From Saccharopolyspora soli (GTDB lineage Bacteria > Actinomycetota > Actinomycetes > Mycobacteriales > Pseudonocardiaceae): a stretch of 64,000 nt of DNA. Location of the stretch: positions 1 to 64,000 of the forward strand of contig NZ_JALBWV010000043.1 of NCBI RefSeq assembly GCF_022678645.1, in the 5' to 3' direction. The notes beneath the pieces were generated by a model. It was not told where the DNA came from, made no database searches, and saw nothing but the letters and a program-made list of their open reading frames with translations. The translations under genes were made by a program, and so were the position numbers. Each line of letters starts with the position of its first letter. Position 1 is the stretch's first letter. Positions 50,673-60,143 of this stretch are shown one piece after another.

Positions 50673-51239
50673 ATGCCCGAGCGCCAGCGTGCGGACGCCC
50701 GGCGCAACTACACGCGCATCCTCGCCGTGGCTGAGGAGGAGGTCGCGACCCGTGGTGCTGGCGCCTCTTTGGAACAGATCGCCCGCACCGCGGGGGTGGG
50801 CTCAGCGACCGTGCGCCGACACTTCCCCACTCGCCGCGCGCTGTTGGAGGCGGTCTCGCGGAAACGTATCGAGGCCCTGTGCGTCCGCGCCCACGATCTG
50901 ACCGGCGAGGGCGACAGCCGCAACGCGCTCCTGGAATGGCTCAGTGACGTCGTCACCTACTGCGTCTCCGCCCGAGGACTGGCGGCCGCGCTGGCCTACG
51001 ACGACACCGAGACCGACCCGGCGCACGAGAACACCTGCTCGGCGGCGCTGGAAGAAGCCGCAGAACCACTGCTGCGCCGCGCCGCACTGGATGGCACGGT
51101 CGCAACAAGCGTCACTGTCGCAGACCTGATCACGCTGATCGTCGGCATCGCCCTGGCCACGGAGCACTACCCGAACCCGGCCGCCGCAGCGGACCGGCTG
51201 TTCCGGCTGGCCGTGGCCGGACTGAGCCCGCAGATCTGA
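50673..51239 (+). CDS. TetR-family regulator
   Basis: 188 residues. HTH ASLEQIARTAGVGSATVRRHFPTRRALLEAV at about 30-60 and a compact ligand domain. GGAGGTGAC before the ATG. Divergent from the NmrA-like gene; the two GGCGG-type operators between them indicate control of both. Confidence 0.88.
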   Translation: MPERQRADARRNYTRILAVAEEEVATRGAGASLEQIARTAGVGSATVRRHFPTRRALLEAVSRKRIEALCVRAHDLTGEGDSRNALLEWLSDVVTYCVSARGLAAALAYDDTETDPAHENTCSAALEEAAEPLLRRAALDGTVATSVTVADLITLIVGIALATEHYPNPAAAADRLFRLAVAGLSPQI

Positions 51240-51287
51240 ACAAACCGCTCGCAGCGTCCGTCGGCGGCATGACAGGGGGAGGTTCTA

Positions 51288-51947
51288 ATGTCCTTGCCTG
51301 TGACTGAAACTTCCTCGTACCTCGGTGCGACCGCGGATGCTTACGATGCCGTCGCTGTCCGCTATGCCGAACTCCCCCGCGACGACCTTGACACTCTTTC
51401 GCTGGATCGCGCGGTGCTCGCCGCCTTCGCCGAGCTCGCGCGGGCCGATGGCGGGCGCGTCGCAGAGTTGGGATGTGGCCCTGGGCGTGTGACCGCGCAC
51501 CTGCGGGACCTGGGGTTGGACGTCTTCGGCATCGACCTTTCGCCGGTGATGATCGACCTCGCCCGCGAGGCGTACCCGGACCTGCGGTTCGAGGTCGGCT
51601 CCATGGACGCCCTGGACCTGGCCGACGGTGCGCTGAACGGCATCGTGTCCTGGTATTCGGTCATCCACACCCCGCCGCGGGATTTGCCCTCGTACTTCGC
51701 CGAGTTCCGGCGGGTGCTCGCGCCCGACCGCCACCTCCTGCTCGGTTTCTTCGAGTCGGAGGGTGAGCCGGTTACCGCGTTCGACCACAAAGTTACGACG
51801 GCCTACCGGTGGCCGATCGACGACCTTGCGGGGCTAGCTAGGGCAGCTGGATTCATCGAAGTCGGCCGGATGCTGCGCGAGCCGTGCGAGGAGGAACGCT
51901 TCCGCCGGGGCCATCTGCTGATGCGCAGCGGCAAGCAGCTCAGTTGA
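51288..51947 (+). CDS. Class I SAM-dependent methyltransferase
   Basis: 219 residues. SAM-binding motif I VAELGCGPGRVTAHL near residue 60, acidic motif II FGIDLSPVMIDLAR and a later IVSWYSVIHTPP. Methyl acceptor unknown. 48 bp after the TetR gene, perhaps in the same transcript. Confidence 0.87.
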   Translation: MSLPVTETSSYLGATADAYDAVAVRYAELPRDDLDTLSLDRAVLAAFAELARADGGRVAELGCGPGRVTAHLRDLGLDVFGIDLSPVMIDLAREAYPDLRFEVGSMDALDLADGALNGIVSWYSVIHTPPRDLPSYFAEFRRVLAPDRHLLLGFFESEGEPVTAFDHKVTTAYRWPIDDLAGLARAAGFIEVGRMLREPCEEERFRRGHLLMRSGKQLS

Positions 51948-52027
51948 TCGCCTGCCCGTGAAGGCTTGTCGAGCAGTCGCGAGTGCCGTGTGCAGCCCGG
52001 AAGCCTTTGCGGGCCTTGGTCATTCGA

Positions 52028-53101
52028 TCAACCTTGTTGCGGATGCCTTGTCCGGCGCGGTTTTTGGGCGCGGTCGGCGGCCCTGGCGCGGCCGTAGTCG
52101 GCCAGGGCGTGGAAGGCCGCTTTGGGTTCCCAGGGCAAGCCCGAGTAGGTCGTCCCGGAGCGGCCTTGGTCGAGGACTTTCACGATGCCGTAGCTGGCCG
52201 TGTCGAAGTCGCGTTCGGGTTCGGCTGAAGTCGGCAGGTCCCAGCGGGCGAAGGTGTAGACGAAGGCCGCATCCACACCTTCCTCGTCGTAGATGTCGAG
52301 CAGTTCCAGCACGTACCTGGCCTGGTCTTGTTCGTCTCGCACGACGGCCGAGGTGAAGCGGACCGGGCGGGCGTGCTCGTCGTACTCGACGACGTCGCCG
52401 TTGCGCGAGGCGTGATCGGCCGCGCCGCGGTAGGGAGCGCAGCCGAATTCGGTGACGGCGAACGGTTTTCCCTGCGAGGTCTGCGCACGCAGGCTCTCGC
52501 GCAAGCCGGGCGCGGTGGCCGCGTCGCGGTAGCCCGCATCCGTGGCGATCATGTCGAAGGGGGCCCAGTCCACGCCTTCGAAGGGCAGCGATGCGTAGCT
52601 GACCGGGCCGCCGAACCGCTTGCGGACCTCGGTGACGGCCTGGGCGAGGAAGGCGTTGACGCGGGCACGCGTTTCGCGAAGCGCGGCGGTCCGGCACGCG
52701 GGGTCGGTGAGGGCGCGAAGCCGCTCCTCGTGATCGTCACCGGGCAGGAAGCCACTGTTGAACAGGCTGATCTCGGAGCCGGTGAGGAACACGACGGCGG
52801 CCCCTTCTCGACGTAGCCGCTCGGCGCGTTCGGCCCCGTCCAAGAGGAACTGCATCAGCTCGTCCGATGTGCGGCCGTTGGTGAACGGCGAGTACCAAAC
52901 CTCCAGACCAGCCGCTGCGGCGTGTCGTGCGGCGGTTTCCAGGCGGTCCGGGTCGGCTCCGGTGATGCGCACCGCGTCGCAGTGCAGGTCGTCGCGGATG
53001 ATCTGCATCTCGCGGCGCACGGTGTCCGGGTCGAAGGGCTCGTGGGTCGTCGTCCCGCAACTCGAAAAGCCGGTGTCGTAGTTGATGCCGTACACGCGCA
53101 T
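52028..53101 (-). CDS. Glycoside hydrolase-like TIM-barrel protein
   Basis: 357 residues from ATG 53101. MRVYGINYDTGFSSCG, DAVRITGADPDRLETAA, FLTGSEISLFNSG with a Glu in the position of a clan A acid/base, and FAVTEFGCAPYRGA with a second Glu, the usual nucleophile position. No signal peptide. Similar proteins are sometimes labelled abortive-infection proteins without support. Divergent from the TetR gene at 53205 across a palindrome. Confidence 0.7.
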   Translation of the reverse strand: MRVYGINYDTGFSSCGTTTHEPFDPDTVRREMQIIRDDLHCDAVRITGADPDRLETAARHAAAAGLEVWYSPFTNGRTSDELMQFLLDGAERAERLRREGAAVVFLTGSEISLFNSGFLPGDDHEERLRALTDPACRTAALRETRARVNAFLAQAVTEVRKRFGGPVSYASLPFEGVDWAPFDMIATDAGYRDAATAPGLRESLRAQTSQGKPFAVTEFGCAPYRGAADHASRNGDVVEYDEHARPVRFTSAVVRDEQDQARYVLELLDIYDEEGVDAAFVYTFARWDLPTSAEPERDFDTASYGIVKVLDQGRSGTTYSGLPWEPKAAFHALADYGRARAADRAQKPRRTRHPQQG

Positions 53102-53154
53102 GGAGGTCTCCAGCAGGTTTCGTCGAGCATGGCGACGCCAGACTAGATGAAAAA

Positions 53155-53182
53155 TGCGTGCGCGCAAGTTTGCGTGCACGCA
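53155..53182. promoter_or_regulatory. 13-2-13 inverted repeat between the glycosidase-like and tetR genes
   Basis: TGCGTGCGCGCAA and TTGCGTGCACGCA are inverted with a single mismatch. Typical TetR autoregulatory operator, able to control both divergent genes. Confidence 0.8.
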
Positions 53183-53204
53183 CTCAAGGTGGGATGCTGA
53201 AACG

Positions 53205-53843
53205 GTGACGACACGTCGGACCGGGTTGCGCGAGCAGAAGAAACAAGCCACCCGCGAGGCGCTGCGCAGGGCGGCGCTGCGGCTGGCTCTTGAGCGCGGG
53301 CCGGACAACGTGCGCGTCGACGACATCGCCGAGGCCGCCGGGGTCTCGCCGCGGACCTACAACAACTACTTCTCCAGTCGCGAACAGGCGATCGTCGCCG
53401 CTGTCACCGCCGAACGCGAAACCCGAGTCGCGACAGCCGTTGTCGCCCGACCCGCACGCGTTCGCCTCGCCGACGCCGTCATCGAGGCGGTCGTGGCGCA
53501 GTACACCGATCCGAGCGAACCCGGTCGCGACGCGCTGCTGCTGATCATCACCTCTCCCGCGCTGCGCGACACGTTCGTCGACACCGCGACCGCGATGGAA
53601 CACCCACTCGCCGACGCGATCGCCGAGCGGCTCCCCGGCGCCGATCGGTACACCGCCCGCGTGCTCGCCGCGAGCGTGGCCGCTGCGGTTCGCGTCGCAC
53701 TCGAACGCTGGATCCAGCCCCCTGCCGCCGCGAATGGCGGGCTCGTCGTACCGTCCGGCTCGCTACCCGACCTTCTCCGCGCCGCTCTCGCGCCATTGAC
53801 ACCCGCGCTCAACGCTGCAGAAAAGCGGCCAAGCCAACGCTGA
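53205..53843 (+). CDS. TetR-family regulator
   Basis: 212 residues from GTG 53205. HTH VRVDDIAEAAGVSPRTYNNYFSSREQAIVAAV at about 33-65, where YNNYFSSRE is typical of the AcrR type. Its start lies 22 bp after the 13-2-13 palindrome, so the longer open frame that reads through the palindrome is rejected. Likely represses itself and the glycosidase-like gene. Confidence 0.88.
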   Translation: MTTRRTGLREQKKQATREALRRAALRLALERGPDNVRVDDIAEAAGVSPRTYNNYFSSREQAIVAAVTAERETRVATAVVARPARVRLADAVIEAVVAQYTDPSEPGRDALLLIITSPALRDTFVDTATAMEHPLADAIAERLPGADRYTARVLAASVAAAVRVALERWIQPPAAANGGLVVPSGSLPDLLRAALAPLTPALNAAEKRPSQR

Positions 53844-53859
53844 GCAGGCAGTCGGCGCG

Positions 53860-54672
53860 TCAGATGTTGGGTCGACTGGCAGGAAGCGGGAGATCGGCGT
53901 CGCGCACTCCTATTCCTGGATTCCATCCGAGGCGGCGCGAGATGCTGAACGCGCTGGCCAGCACGGGGGCGACGACGGTTGTGAGGTCGAGCGAGCCCGA
54001 GCGGACGACGACGGAGAGGGCCGCGACGACTCGTCCTTGCGCATCGACGATGCGGGCCGCGACCGAATCGGCCTCCTCTGTCGTCTCCTCGTGCACGGTT
54101 GCCGTTCCCGACCGCCAGCAAGCCGTGAGCTCGGCGCGCAGCTGCGCCGGGTCGGTCACTGTTCGCGGGGTCAACCTCGGGAGCTCCGCGGCGAGGACTT
54201 CTTCGATCAGCTGCCGCCCGCCGTGGGCCAGGAGGACCTTTCCCACCGCCGAAGTGTGCAGGGGGAGTCTTCCCCCGACGTGCGAGGCAAGGCCGACGGC
54301 GTTCCGGGCGGAGAAGCGCTCGACCACGACGGCTTCGTGGCCGTCGAGCACCGCGAGCTGCACGTGCTGGTGCAGCGCTTCATGGAGGTCCTCCATGAAT
54401 GGCAGCGCGACCGTGCGCAGTGGCACCGAAAGCGGCGCGAGTGTGCCCAGCTCCCAGAGCCGCAGGCCGATCGTGAACTTCCCGTCCACCGTGCGATCTA
54501 GCGCGCCAGCAGCGAGAAGCTCCTGGACGAGCCGGTGCACCGTGGCATGCGGTAGCGCCGTGCGACGGGTCAAGTCGGCAAGGGACAGCACGCTGTTCTC
54601 CGGCCGGAACGCGAACAAGACCTGCAGCAGCCTGGAGCTGACGCTGCGCCCCGGCTCGTTCGTGCGTGGCAT
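53860..54672 (-). CDS. IclR-family regulator
   Basis: 270 residues. N-terminal HTH LSLADLTRRTALPHATVHRLVQELLAAGALDR and an IclR effector domain (LASHVGGRLPLHTSAVGKVLLA, TACWRSGTATVHEETTEEADSVAARI). Divergent from an FAD monooxygenase of aromatic degradation type, which it probably controls through the dyad at 54736. Confidence 0.9.
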   Translation of the reverse strand: MPRTNEPGRSVSSRLLQVLFAFRPENSVLSLADLTRRTALPHATVHRLVQELLAAGALDRTVDGKFTIGLRLWELGTLAPLSVPLRTVALPFMEDLHEALHQHVQLAVLDGHEAVVVERFSARNAVGLASHVGGRLPLHTSAVGKVLLAHGGRQLIEEVLAAELPRLTPRTVTDPAQLRAELTACWRSGTATVHEETTEEADSVAARIVDAQGRVVAALSVVVRSGSLDLTTVVAPVLASAFSISRRLGWNPGIGVRDADLPLPASRPNI

Positions 54673-54735
54673 GACACCTCCGTCCGACCTGCTGGCGAGT
54701 TGAACTGTAGCTCCGCCGTCCCGACCACGGGTCGG

Positions 54736-54756
54736 GTTGTCCGTTCAATGAACAAC
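54736..54756. promoter_or_regulatory. Candidate IclR operator
   Basis: A 21-bp imperfect palindrome with outer arms GTTGT and ACAAC and the inner dyad GTTCA-A-TGAAC. Located between the IclR and monooxygenase genes. Confidence 0.65.
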
Positions 54757-54824
54757 GGCGTTCTCGCATGGTGGCGGATGTGCCCACAATCGCCAACCCG
54801 AACGAGACGAAGGAGGGAGCGCCG

Positions 54825-56027
54825 ATGTCAGTGTCGTTCGCGCATCAGCCTCGGATCGCCGTTGTTGGTGGCGGCATCGGGGGACTGGCCGCCGCCGCGT
54901 TCCTGGGCCGTGCGGGGCTGCGGGCCACCGTTTACGAGCAGGCGCCCGAACTAGGCGAGGTCGGAGCCGGGCTCGTCGCCAGCCCGAATCTCGTCCTGCT
55001 CCTGCGCCGGCTCGGCGTGCTGGACCGGTTGCTTGAGTGCGCCGTCCCGATCGAGGTGGGGTGGGAGTTCCGCCGGTGGGAGGACGGCCGCGTGCTGTCC
55101 GCCGAGAACCTCGATGCCTGTGAACGACTGTACGGAGAACGGACCTACACCGTGCACCGCGCCGACCTGCTGAACGTCGTCCAGGCCGCGATTCCGGAGG
55201 GATCGGTCCGGCTCGGTATGCGTTGCCTGGCGGTGGAAATCGGGGACGACGGCGCGGTGCTGACCTTCGCCGACGGCAGCAGGGCGGCGGCCGACGTCGT
55301 GATCGGCGCCGACGGTGTGCACTCGACCGTCCGTGCAGCGTTGATCGGACCATCCCCTGCGACCTTCTCGGGGCTGTGCGCTTTCCGCGCGCTCGTCCCC
55401 GCTGAGCGCGCTCCGGACTTCGCCCGGCGCCTCGCCCACACGCTGTGGATCGGCCCTGATCACCACCTCGTCCACTACCCGATCTCGGCCGGAAAGATGA
55501 TCAACATCGTCGCCTTCGCCCCGGCGGGCCAGGACGTCGTCGAGTCGTGGAGCGCGACCGCGACCAAGGAGGAGTTCTTGGCGGAGTTCGAGGGTTGGGA
55601 CCCTCGGCTTCGCGAACTGCTCCACGCTTCCGGCACACCGGGGCGGTGGGCTCTGCTGGACCGCGCGCCGCTGGAGCGGTGGAGCCGGGGTCGCGTCACG
55701 CTCCTCGGCGACGCCGCGCACCCGATGTTCCCGTTCTTCGCCCAAGGCGCCGCCCAGTCGATCGAGGATGCCGCCGTGCTCGCCCGGTGCCTGGCGGCCG
55801 ACCTCGCGGATCCGTCCGGAGCACTGCTGCGTTACCAGTCCATCCGCCGGGAACGGACCGCCCGCATCCAGGCGGTCAGCCATCAGCGGGCCGACCTCAA
55901 CCACCTCGCCGACGGCCCGGAACAGCAGGCGCGTGATGCGTCACTCCGCGACTCGGACCCGTTGGCGGCCAACGGATGGATCTACGGCTACGACGCCGAA
56001 CAGGCAGAAATGGAGGCTTCGCGGTGA
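54825..56027 (+). CDS. FAD-dependent aromatic monooxygenase
   Basis: 400 residues from ATG 54825 with GGAGG before it. FAD-binding IAVVGGGIGGLAAAAFLGRAGL, the DG motif VIGADGVHSTVR and the GD motif VTLLGDAAHPMFPFFAQGA. Similar to salicylate 1-hydroxylase and 3-hydroxybenzoate 6-hydroxylase. Uses NAD(P)H and oxygen to hydroxylate an aromatic acid; exact substrate unknown. Divergent IclR regulator. Confidence 0.9.
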   Translation: MSVSFAHQPRIAVVGGGIGGLAAAAFLGRAGLRATVYEQAPELGEVGAGLVASPNLVLLLRRLGVLDRLLECAVPIEVGWEFRRWEDGRVLSAENLDACERLYGERTYTVHRADLLNVVQAAIPEGSVRLGMRCLAVEIGDDGAVLTFADGSRAAADVVIGADGVHSTVRAALIGPSPATFSGLCAFRALVPAERAPDFARRLAHTLWIGPDHHLVHYPISAGKMINIVAFAPAGQDVVESWSATATKEEFLAEFEGWDPRLRELLHASGTPGRWALLDRAPLERWSRGRVTLLGDAAHPMFPFFAQGAAQSIEDAAVLARCLAADLADPSGALLRYQSIRRERTARIQAVSHQRADLNHLADGPEQQARDASLRDSDPLAANGWIYGYDAEQAEMEASR

Positions 56028-56120
56028 CACGTTGATCCCACTTCTCGAAGTCGGCGGTGTGATGTCGGTTTTGGGACTGGTCTCGACGGTGGCGCTGTAC
56101 GTTGTTGTCGACCTCTTTTC

Positions 56121-56759
56121 ATGGGTTCGGCGTTCGAAGGAGTCTGCGGCGTGGTCGTCACTTTCGATTCAACCGGCTTCCAGCGCGTCGATGAGACGAC
56201 CTGGTTGCATCCCGCCAATGGGGATCGGATCAGCGTGAAACTCAAGAACACGCCGCTGGCCGAGTCGGCTTGGCTGGAGGACATCCCGACCATGCGGCGC
56301 AACCTCGCCTTCGAGTACGCGCGGTTCGGATGTCTCATCGAGGCCGAGCCGGTGGTGCTCGGCGGCGTTCGCGGAGTGTGCCAGGTGATGAAGGCACAGA
56401 TACCGAACGCGCCCAGCGGACAGGTCTTCATGGCGAGCATCTTCCTGGCGAAGGCCGGTTGCCATGCGATGGTCAGCTGCTCCGCCGAGGAGACCGGGAT
56501 CACCGGGGCGCGGGAGGTGACAGTCATGGTCAAGCTCGGCCTCGTTCACGGCGATGGCTGGGTCCTGCCGCATCCCTACGCACCCGAACTCCAGGGCGCC
56601 CTGCCGTTCCACCGCGGTGACGACCCGGCGTGGGACGCGCAGTTCCCCGACCATCCGCTGTCGCGGGTGCGGGCGCGGGTGGGGTCGATGCTGGCCACGG
56701 CGACGGTCGATCCCGCGTTCGCCGCCCTGCCCGACTTCGTCCCCAGCTCCAACCGGTGA
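56121..56759 (+). CDS. Uncharacterised protein upstream of a kinase cluster
   Basis: 212 residues, no membrane segment or signal peptide. VVVTFDSTGFQRVDETTWLHPANGDRISVKLKN and QVFMASIFLAKAGCHAMVSCSAEETGITGAREVTVM are well-behaved mixed alpha/beta sequence. I do not recognise a family. It precedes the kinase-WD40 gene by 41 bp in the same direction, which suggests a common function. Confidence 0.7.
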   Translation: MGSAFEGVCGVVVTFDSTGFQRVDETTWLHPANGDRISVKLKNTPLAESAWLEDIPTMRRNLAFEYARFGCLIEAEPVVLGGVRGVCQVMKAQIPNAPSGQVFMASIFLAKAGCHAMVSCSAEETGITGAREVTVMVKLGLVHGDGWVLPHPYAPELQGALPFHRGDDPAWDAQFPDHPLSRVRARVGSMLATATVDPAFAALPDFVPSSNR

Positions 56760-56800
56760 TCCGCCGAACGTGTCTACCGTGGACATAGGAGGTCTGGGCG

Positions 56801-59800
56801 GTGGGCAGGACGTGGCGGATCGGCCAGGTCGTCGACGGGCGTTACGAAGTCGTTCACGTGCACGACAGCGGCGGCATGGGTCTGGTGTACCGGGTTCGGC
56901 ACCTGGAGTGGGGCGCGGATCTGGCGGTGAAGTGCCCCCGGGTGGAGCTGTTCGGCACCGAGGAGCAGCGGGAGCGGTTCATCGCCGAGGCGGAGATCTG
57001 GGTGTCGCTGGGCCTGCACCCGAACGTGTGCGGCTGCCACTACGTTCGCGTCCTCGACGGGATCCCGCGGGTGTTCGCCGAGTACGTCCCGGACGGCAGC
57101 CTGCGCGACTGGATTGACGATCGCCGCCTGTACGCCGGTGACCGGGCCGCTGTGCTCGCCCGCATCCTGGACGTGGCCGTGCAGTTCGCCTGGGGATTGG
57201 CGCACGCGCACGGCCGTGGGCTCGTGCACCAGGACGTCAAACCCGGCAACGTTTTGCTGGATGTCACCACGAGCGGGGTCATCGCGAAGGTGACCGATTT
57301 CGGGTTGGCCCGCGCCGGGGCGGTGGCCACCGCGCCGACGGCCGCGGACGCGCCAGCGGGCGCGAGCGTGGTGGTGTCCAACAGCGGCTTGACCCTGCCT
57401 ATGCCTCGCCCGAACAGGCCGCGGGGGAGCAGGTGGGCCGACGCACCGATGTCTACAGCTTCGCCGTGTCCGTGCTGGAGATGTTCACCGGCGGGATCAG
57501 CTGGATGTCCGGCGCGGCGGCGGGCGCGGCGTTGACCGTCCGGCGCGAGCGGTCCGAGCCGGGAATCCCCGAACTGCCAACGGAACTGGCCGATCTGCTG
57601 GAGCGCGGTCTGCGCATGGACCCGTCCGCGCGGCCCGCGTCCATGGCCGAGGTTGCCACCGAACTCGTCGAGATCTACCGCCGGGTGATCGGGACGCCGT
57701 ATCCCCGTTCGGCCCCGGTCGCCGCGGACCTGCGGGCCGACGAGCTCAACAACCGCGGCCTCTCACTGCTCGACCTCGGCCGTCCGGCCGAGGCCACCGA
57801 AGCGTTCGCCGCCGCGCTGGTCGCCGATCCGCAGCACCTGCACGCCACTTACAACACCGGCCTGCTGCGGTGGCGGCGCGGCGAGCACACCGACGAGGAC
57901 CTGATCGCGACTCTCGACGCGACGATCGCCAGCGGCGCTGATCCGGACGAGGCCCGTCGACTCCTCGCCGAGGTGCACCGGGAACGCGGCGACCACGACC
58001 AGGCGGACGCATTGCTCGGCCGGGAACCGACGGTTCGGTCCAGCGGCACGCGCCGCATTCCCTGGTACGTCTACGAGGATCGCGTCGAGACCTTCTTCGA
58101 CATGCGGATCCGTCGGCAGCCGCCGACGATGCACGTCCGCTTCACCCGAGACGGCACGCGTGCGGTGACCGCCTGCGATGGCGTGCTGCGCGCCTGGAGT
58201 GTCCATGATGGACGGTGCTTGCGGGAACTGGCTGCCCCGACAGTCGAGTTCAAGTTCGACATCAGCGATGATGGCCGGTACGCGATCACCGCCGGGCCGA
58301 GCGCCGTGCAGTTCTGGGATCTGGCCGAGGGCCGTTGCCTGCGGGTGTTCGATGCCCCCGAGGACTGGAATCGGAGTCTGTGGTCGGCGTCGGTGTGCCT
58401 CAGCGGCGACGGGCGGGTCGCGGTGTCGGCCAACTACGACGGAACCGTGCTCGTCCGGGACTTCCCCAGTGGCAGGCTGCGGCTGACGCTCGATGGGCAC
58501 AACAGCAATGCGAACGCCGCGATCAGCCACGACGGGCGTTTCGTGCTCACCGCGGGCCGCGAGGACGGCACGGCGCGGCTGTGGGAGGTCGCCACGGGCC
58601 GGTGCGTCCGCGTCTTCGACGGCTACATCCTCGACGGCTACAAGGGGGTCGACACCCTCCACCTCAGTGCCGACGGGCACCTGGTGGTGCTGGCCGCTGG
58701 CGGGCGGATCCGGGTCTGGGACATCCACAGCGGGCGCACTCACACCCTGGATGGGCACACCCGCGTGGTCGGCTCGGTGTCGGTGTCCGACAGGTTCGTC
58801 GTGTCCACGAGCGCGGACGACACGCTCCGGCTGTGGGCGCTCGACAGCGGACGATGCCTGCGCACCTTCCGCGGGGACAGCGGCCCCGTGCGGGCGGGCC
58901 ACCTCGACGCGGCGGCGGGCGTGCTGCAGTCCGCCTGGCAGGCCGATCTCCTTCGGTGGTGGGCAGTACCCGCGAGGTACACCGCGCCGCTTCGGCTGAG
59001 CAGACCGCGCGAACACGACGAGCTGAGCAGGCTCGACACCAGGGTGGCGGACCTGATGAACCGGGCACGGCTGGCCACCGACCCACGCGCAGCCCTGGAG
59101 CTGCTCGCCGAGGCCAGGGCGGTGTCCGGATACGAGCGGGAACCGCGGCTGCTCGCGGCGTGGCGGGAAGTCGGCCGATCCGCGGTCCGAGTCGGCCTCC
59201 GCTCCGCCTGGCCCGGCCGGGTTTTCGACTTGTCCACCGGGAATTTCGCGCTGGAGTTGAACGCGGACGACCGGATCGCCGTGTCCGGCGGGGGAGACGG
59301 CACGGTTCGAGTGTGGGATGTGGACAGTGGGACCTGCCTGCGGGTGATCGCGAAACATCCGAGCTTGGTCAACGCCGTCGGCGTGAGCGACGACGGGTCG
59401 CGGGCGATGTCCGCGAGCCGCGACGGAACCATCGCCGCGTGGTCGGTCGAGACCGGTGAGCGGATCAGCGTGCTCGACCGTCCACTGGCGCTGGGCGCGA
59501 CCGCAGCCGCATTCGACCGAGCCGGGCAGTTGGCCCTGGTGGCCGGGGCGGACTCGGTGATCCGGCTCTGGAACCTGGACACCGGCGCGTGCGAGCGGGA
59601 GATGCCAGGACACGCCCAGCGGATCAGCGCGCTCTGGCTCGGTCCGGACCTGACCGCGTCCGCGGGGTCGGACGGCGTGGTGCGGCTTTGGGACCTGGAG
59701 ACCGGGCAGTGCCTGCGAACGCTGCACGGCCACACCCATTCGGTGATGTCGGTCTGCCTGAGCCCGGACGGTCGGCATGCCCTGTCCGCAGGCGGGTACA

Positions 59801-60138
59801 CCGACCGGACGATCCGCTGGTGGGATACCGCGACAGGCGAGTGCCTGCGCGTCTTCGGCGACGAGCCGGACAACCCGCGAGCCGTCGACTCGGTACCCAA
59901 GGTCCAGTCCAAGAAGGTGCGGTTCAGCCCGGACGGCCGGTTCGCGCTCTCCGGTGGATCCGACGCCACCGTGCGGATCTGGGAACTCGCCACCGGAAGA
60001 TGCCTGCGCGTCCTCGACGGTCACAACGGAGAAGTGAGCGCTGTCGTGATCAGCAGCGACGCTCAGTTCGTGCTGAGCGCGAGCTGGGACGGGACCATCC
60101 GGCGCTGGGAACTCGACTGGGACCTGCGGGCGCCCTGA
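56801..60138 (+). CDS. Ser/Thr kinase-TPR-WD40 protein, apparent frameshift
   Basis: Two overlapping frames make one gene. The first (56801-57535) gives the kinase N-lobe and core: SGGMGLVYR loop, AVK lysine, HQDVKPGNVLL (Gln in place of Arg of HRD) and TDFGLARAG. The second continues from about 57395 with PAYASPEQAAGEQVGRRTDVYSF, the rest of the kinase, a TPR-like segment (ADELNNRGLSLLDLGRPAEA) and about 12 WD40 repeats in two propellers to 60138. One missing base near 57385-57397 explains the break. Read through, the protein would have about 1110 residues. Confidence 0.8.
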
Positions 60139-60143
60139 CTGCT

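Noticed and set aside
52028-53101. Abortive-infection phage defence gene
   Set aside because: The sequence reads as a TIM-barrel glycosidase-like protein; nothing in it or its neighbourhood supports phage defence.
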